A DNA stretch of 64,000 nucleotides from the NCBI RefSeq assembly GCF_030814955.1, contig NZ_JAUSWB010000004.1, forward strand, positions 248,001 to 312,000, given 5' to 3'. The stretch comes from Planomicrobium stackebrandtii. Its GTDB lineage: Bacteria; Bacillota; Bacilli; Bacillales_A; Planococcaceae. Under the pieces are notes generated by a model, which saw only the letters and a program-made list of their open reading frames with translations, had not been told where the DNA came from and searched no databases. Below, piece by piece: positions 63,773 to 64,000 of this stretch; the first letter of the stretch is position 1; every line of letters begins with the position of its first letter. The translations under genes and the position numbers were made by a program.

Positions 63773-64000
63773 TTACTTTCCATAAGGTTTCTTTCGGCAT
63801 GCAGATGCGTTCGAGCTTCTGTTGAAGAACTTGTTTTTTCAGTTCGCATTCTGCGGTTTGTTCGGAAATATTGTATATAGAAGCAATTTCTCTAGTTGCC
63901 ATAGTTGAGTATTTTGTGAAAAGATCATCCAAGGATGGCGGGGTTTGCCGGTTCAGGCTTTCTTCCCCCAGCATTTCTTGTAAAATTGTTTGATAAACAT
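63768..64000 (-). CDS. spxH: C-terminal part of SpxH/YjbH, ClpXP adaptor (partial)
   Basis: The reverse-strand frame enters from the right edge and stops at 63768, giving about 76 C-terminal residues (starting VYQTILQEMLGEE). LQEMLGEE, PPSLDDLFTKYSTMATREIASIYNIS, and a charged end fit the C-terminal tail of YjbH, a DsbA-like adaptor that delivers Spx to ClpXP. Position after coiA-pepF, on the opposite strand, also matches B. subtilis. The thioredoxin-like domain lies outside the window, so the call leans on context. Confidence 0.75.
   Translation of the reverse strand, partial: VYQTILQEMLGEESLNRQTPPSLDDLFTKYSTMATREIASIYNISEQTAECELKKQVLQQKLERICMPKETLWKVK

Overview
The window is a contiguous stretch of low-to-moderate GC chromosome from an endospore-former-type Firmicute. 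Gene order and protein character point to the Planococcaceae (Planococcus/Planomicrobium/Sporosarcina-like). Evidence for this includes RF2 with an in-frame TGA frameshift, a T-box before trpS, CtsR-, FapR-, CodY- and LexA-like operators, strong AGGAGG-type ribosome binding sites, frequent TTG/GTG starts, and very acidic linkers after the lipoboxes of secreted proteins. I see no plasmid, prophage, transposase, rRNA, tRNA or CRISPR array.

Layout. 1-17.6 kb matches the B. subtilis degU-csbA neighbourhood: end of an unknown gene, degV, comFA, comFC, a PilZ gene, a short-chain dehydrogenase, hpf, secA, prfB, yvjA, cccB, ftsEX, a coiled-coil M23 peptidase, a TlpA-like thioredoxin, a Cys/Met PLP enzyme, minJ and csbA. 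17.6-29.1 kb holds azlCD (reverse strand), a VTT-domain membrane protein (yhjE), the addB-addA recombination nuclease, a DUF418 protein, yisK and yisL. 29.1-31.1 kb holds a repeat element and a membrane-anchored GH13-like protein whose catalytic residues are missing. 31.1-64 kb matches the B. subtilis yitS-yjbH region: CoA-disulfide reductase, a second DegV, yitU, yitV, yitW, an N-domain-less ClpB, yjzD, fabH-fabF, an appDFBCA peptide transporter, a stand-alone OppA, trpS with its T-box, a DUF3899 protein, oppABCDF, a DUF4015 glycosidase-like protein, spx, mecA, coiA, pepF and the end of spxH/yjbH.

How the genes fit together. The window gathers DNA uptake (comFA, comFC, coiA) and end processing for recombination (addAB, with a LexA-like box). 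It also holds proteolytic control of stress and competence (spx, mecA, spxH, clpB), cell division and wall remodelling (ftsEX, M23 peptidase, minJ), fatty-acid initiation and elongation (fabH, fabF under a FapR-like site, two DegV/FakB-type lipid binders), protein export and translation (secA, prfB, hpf, trpS), and peptide import (two full ABC systems plus one extra binding protein, one promoter carrying a near-perfect CodY box).

The most unusual signal is a family of about 124-bp intergenic elements at three places (3.6-3.96, 29.2-29.4 and 63.1-63.6 kb). Each folds into one long bulged hairpin. Diverged copies keep base pairing by paired substitutions in at least two separate stems, which suggests selection on, or mechanistic maintenance of, the fold. 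Other points for a second look are the GH13-like pseudoenzyme, the ClpB without its N-domain, and the internal deletion in the Cys/Met PLP enzyme.
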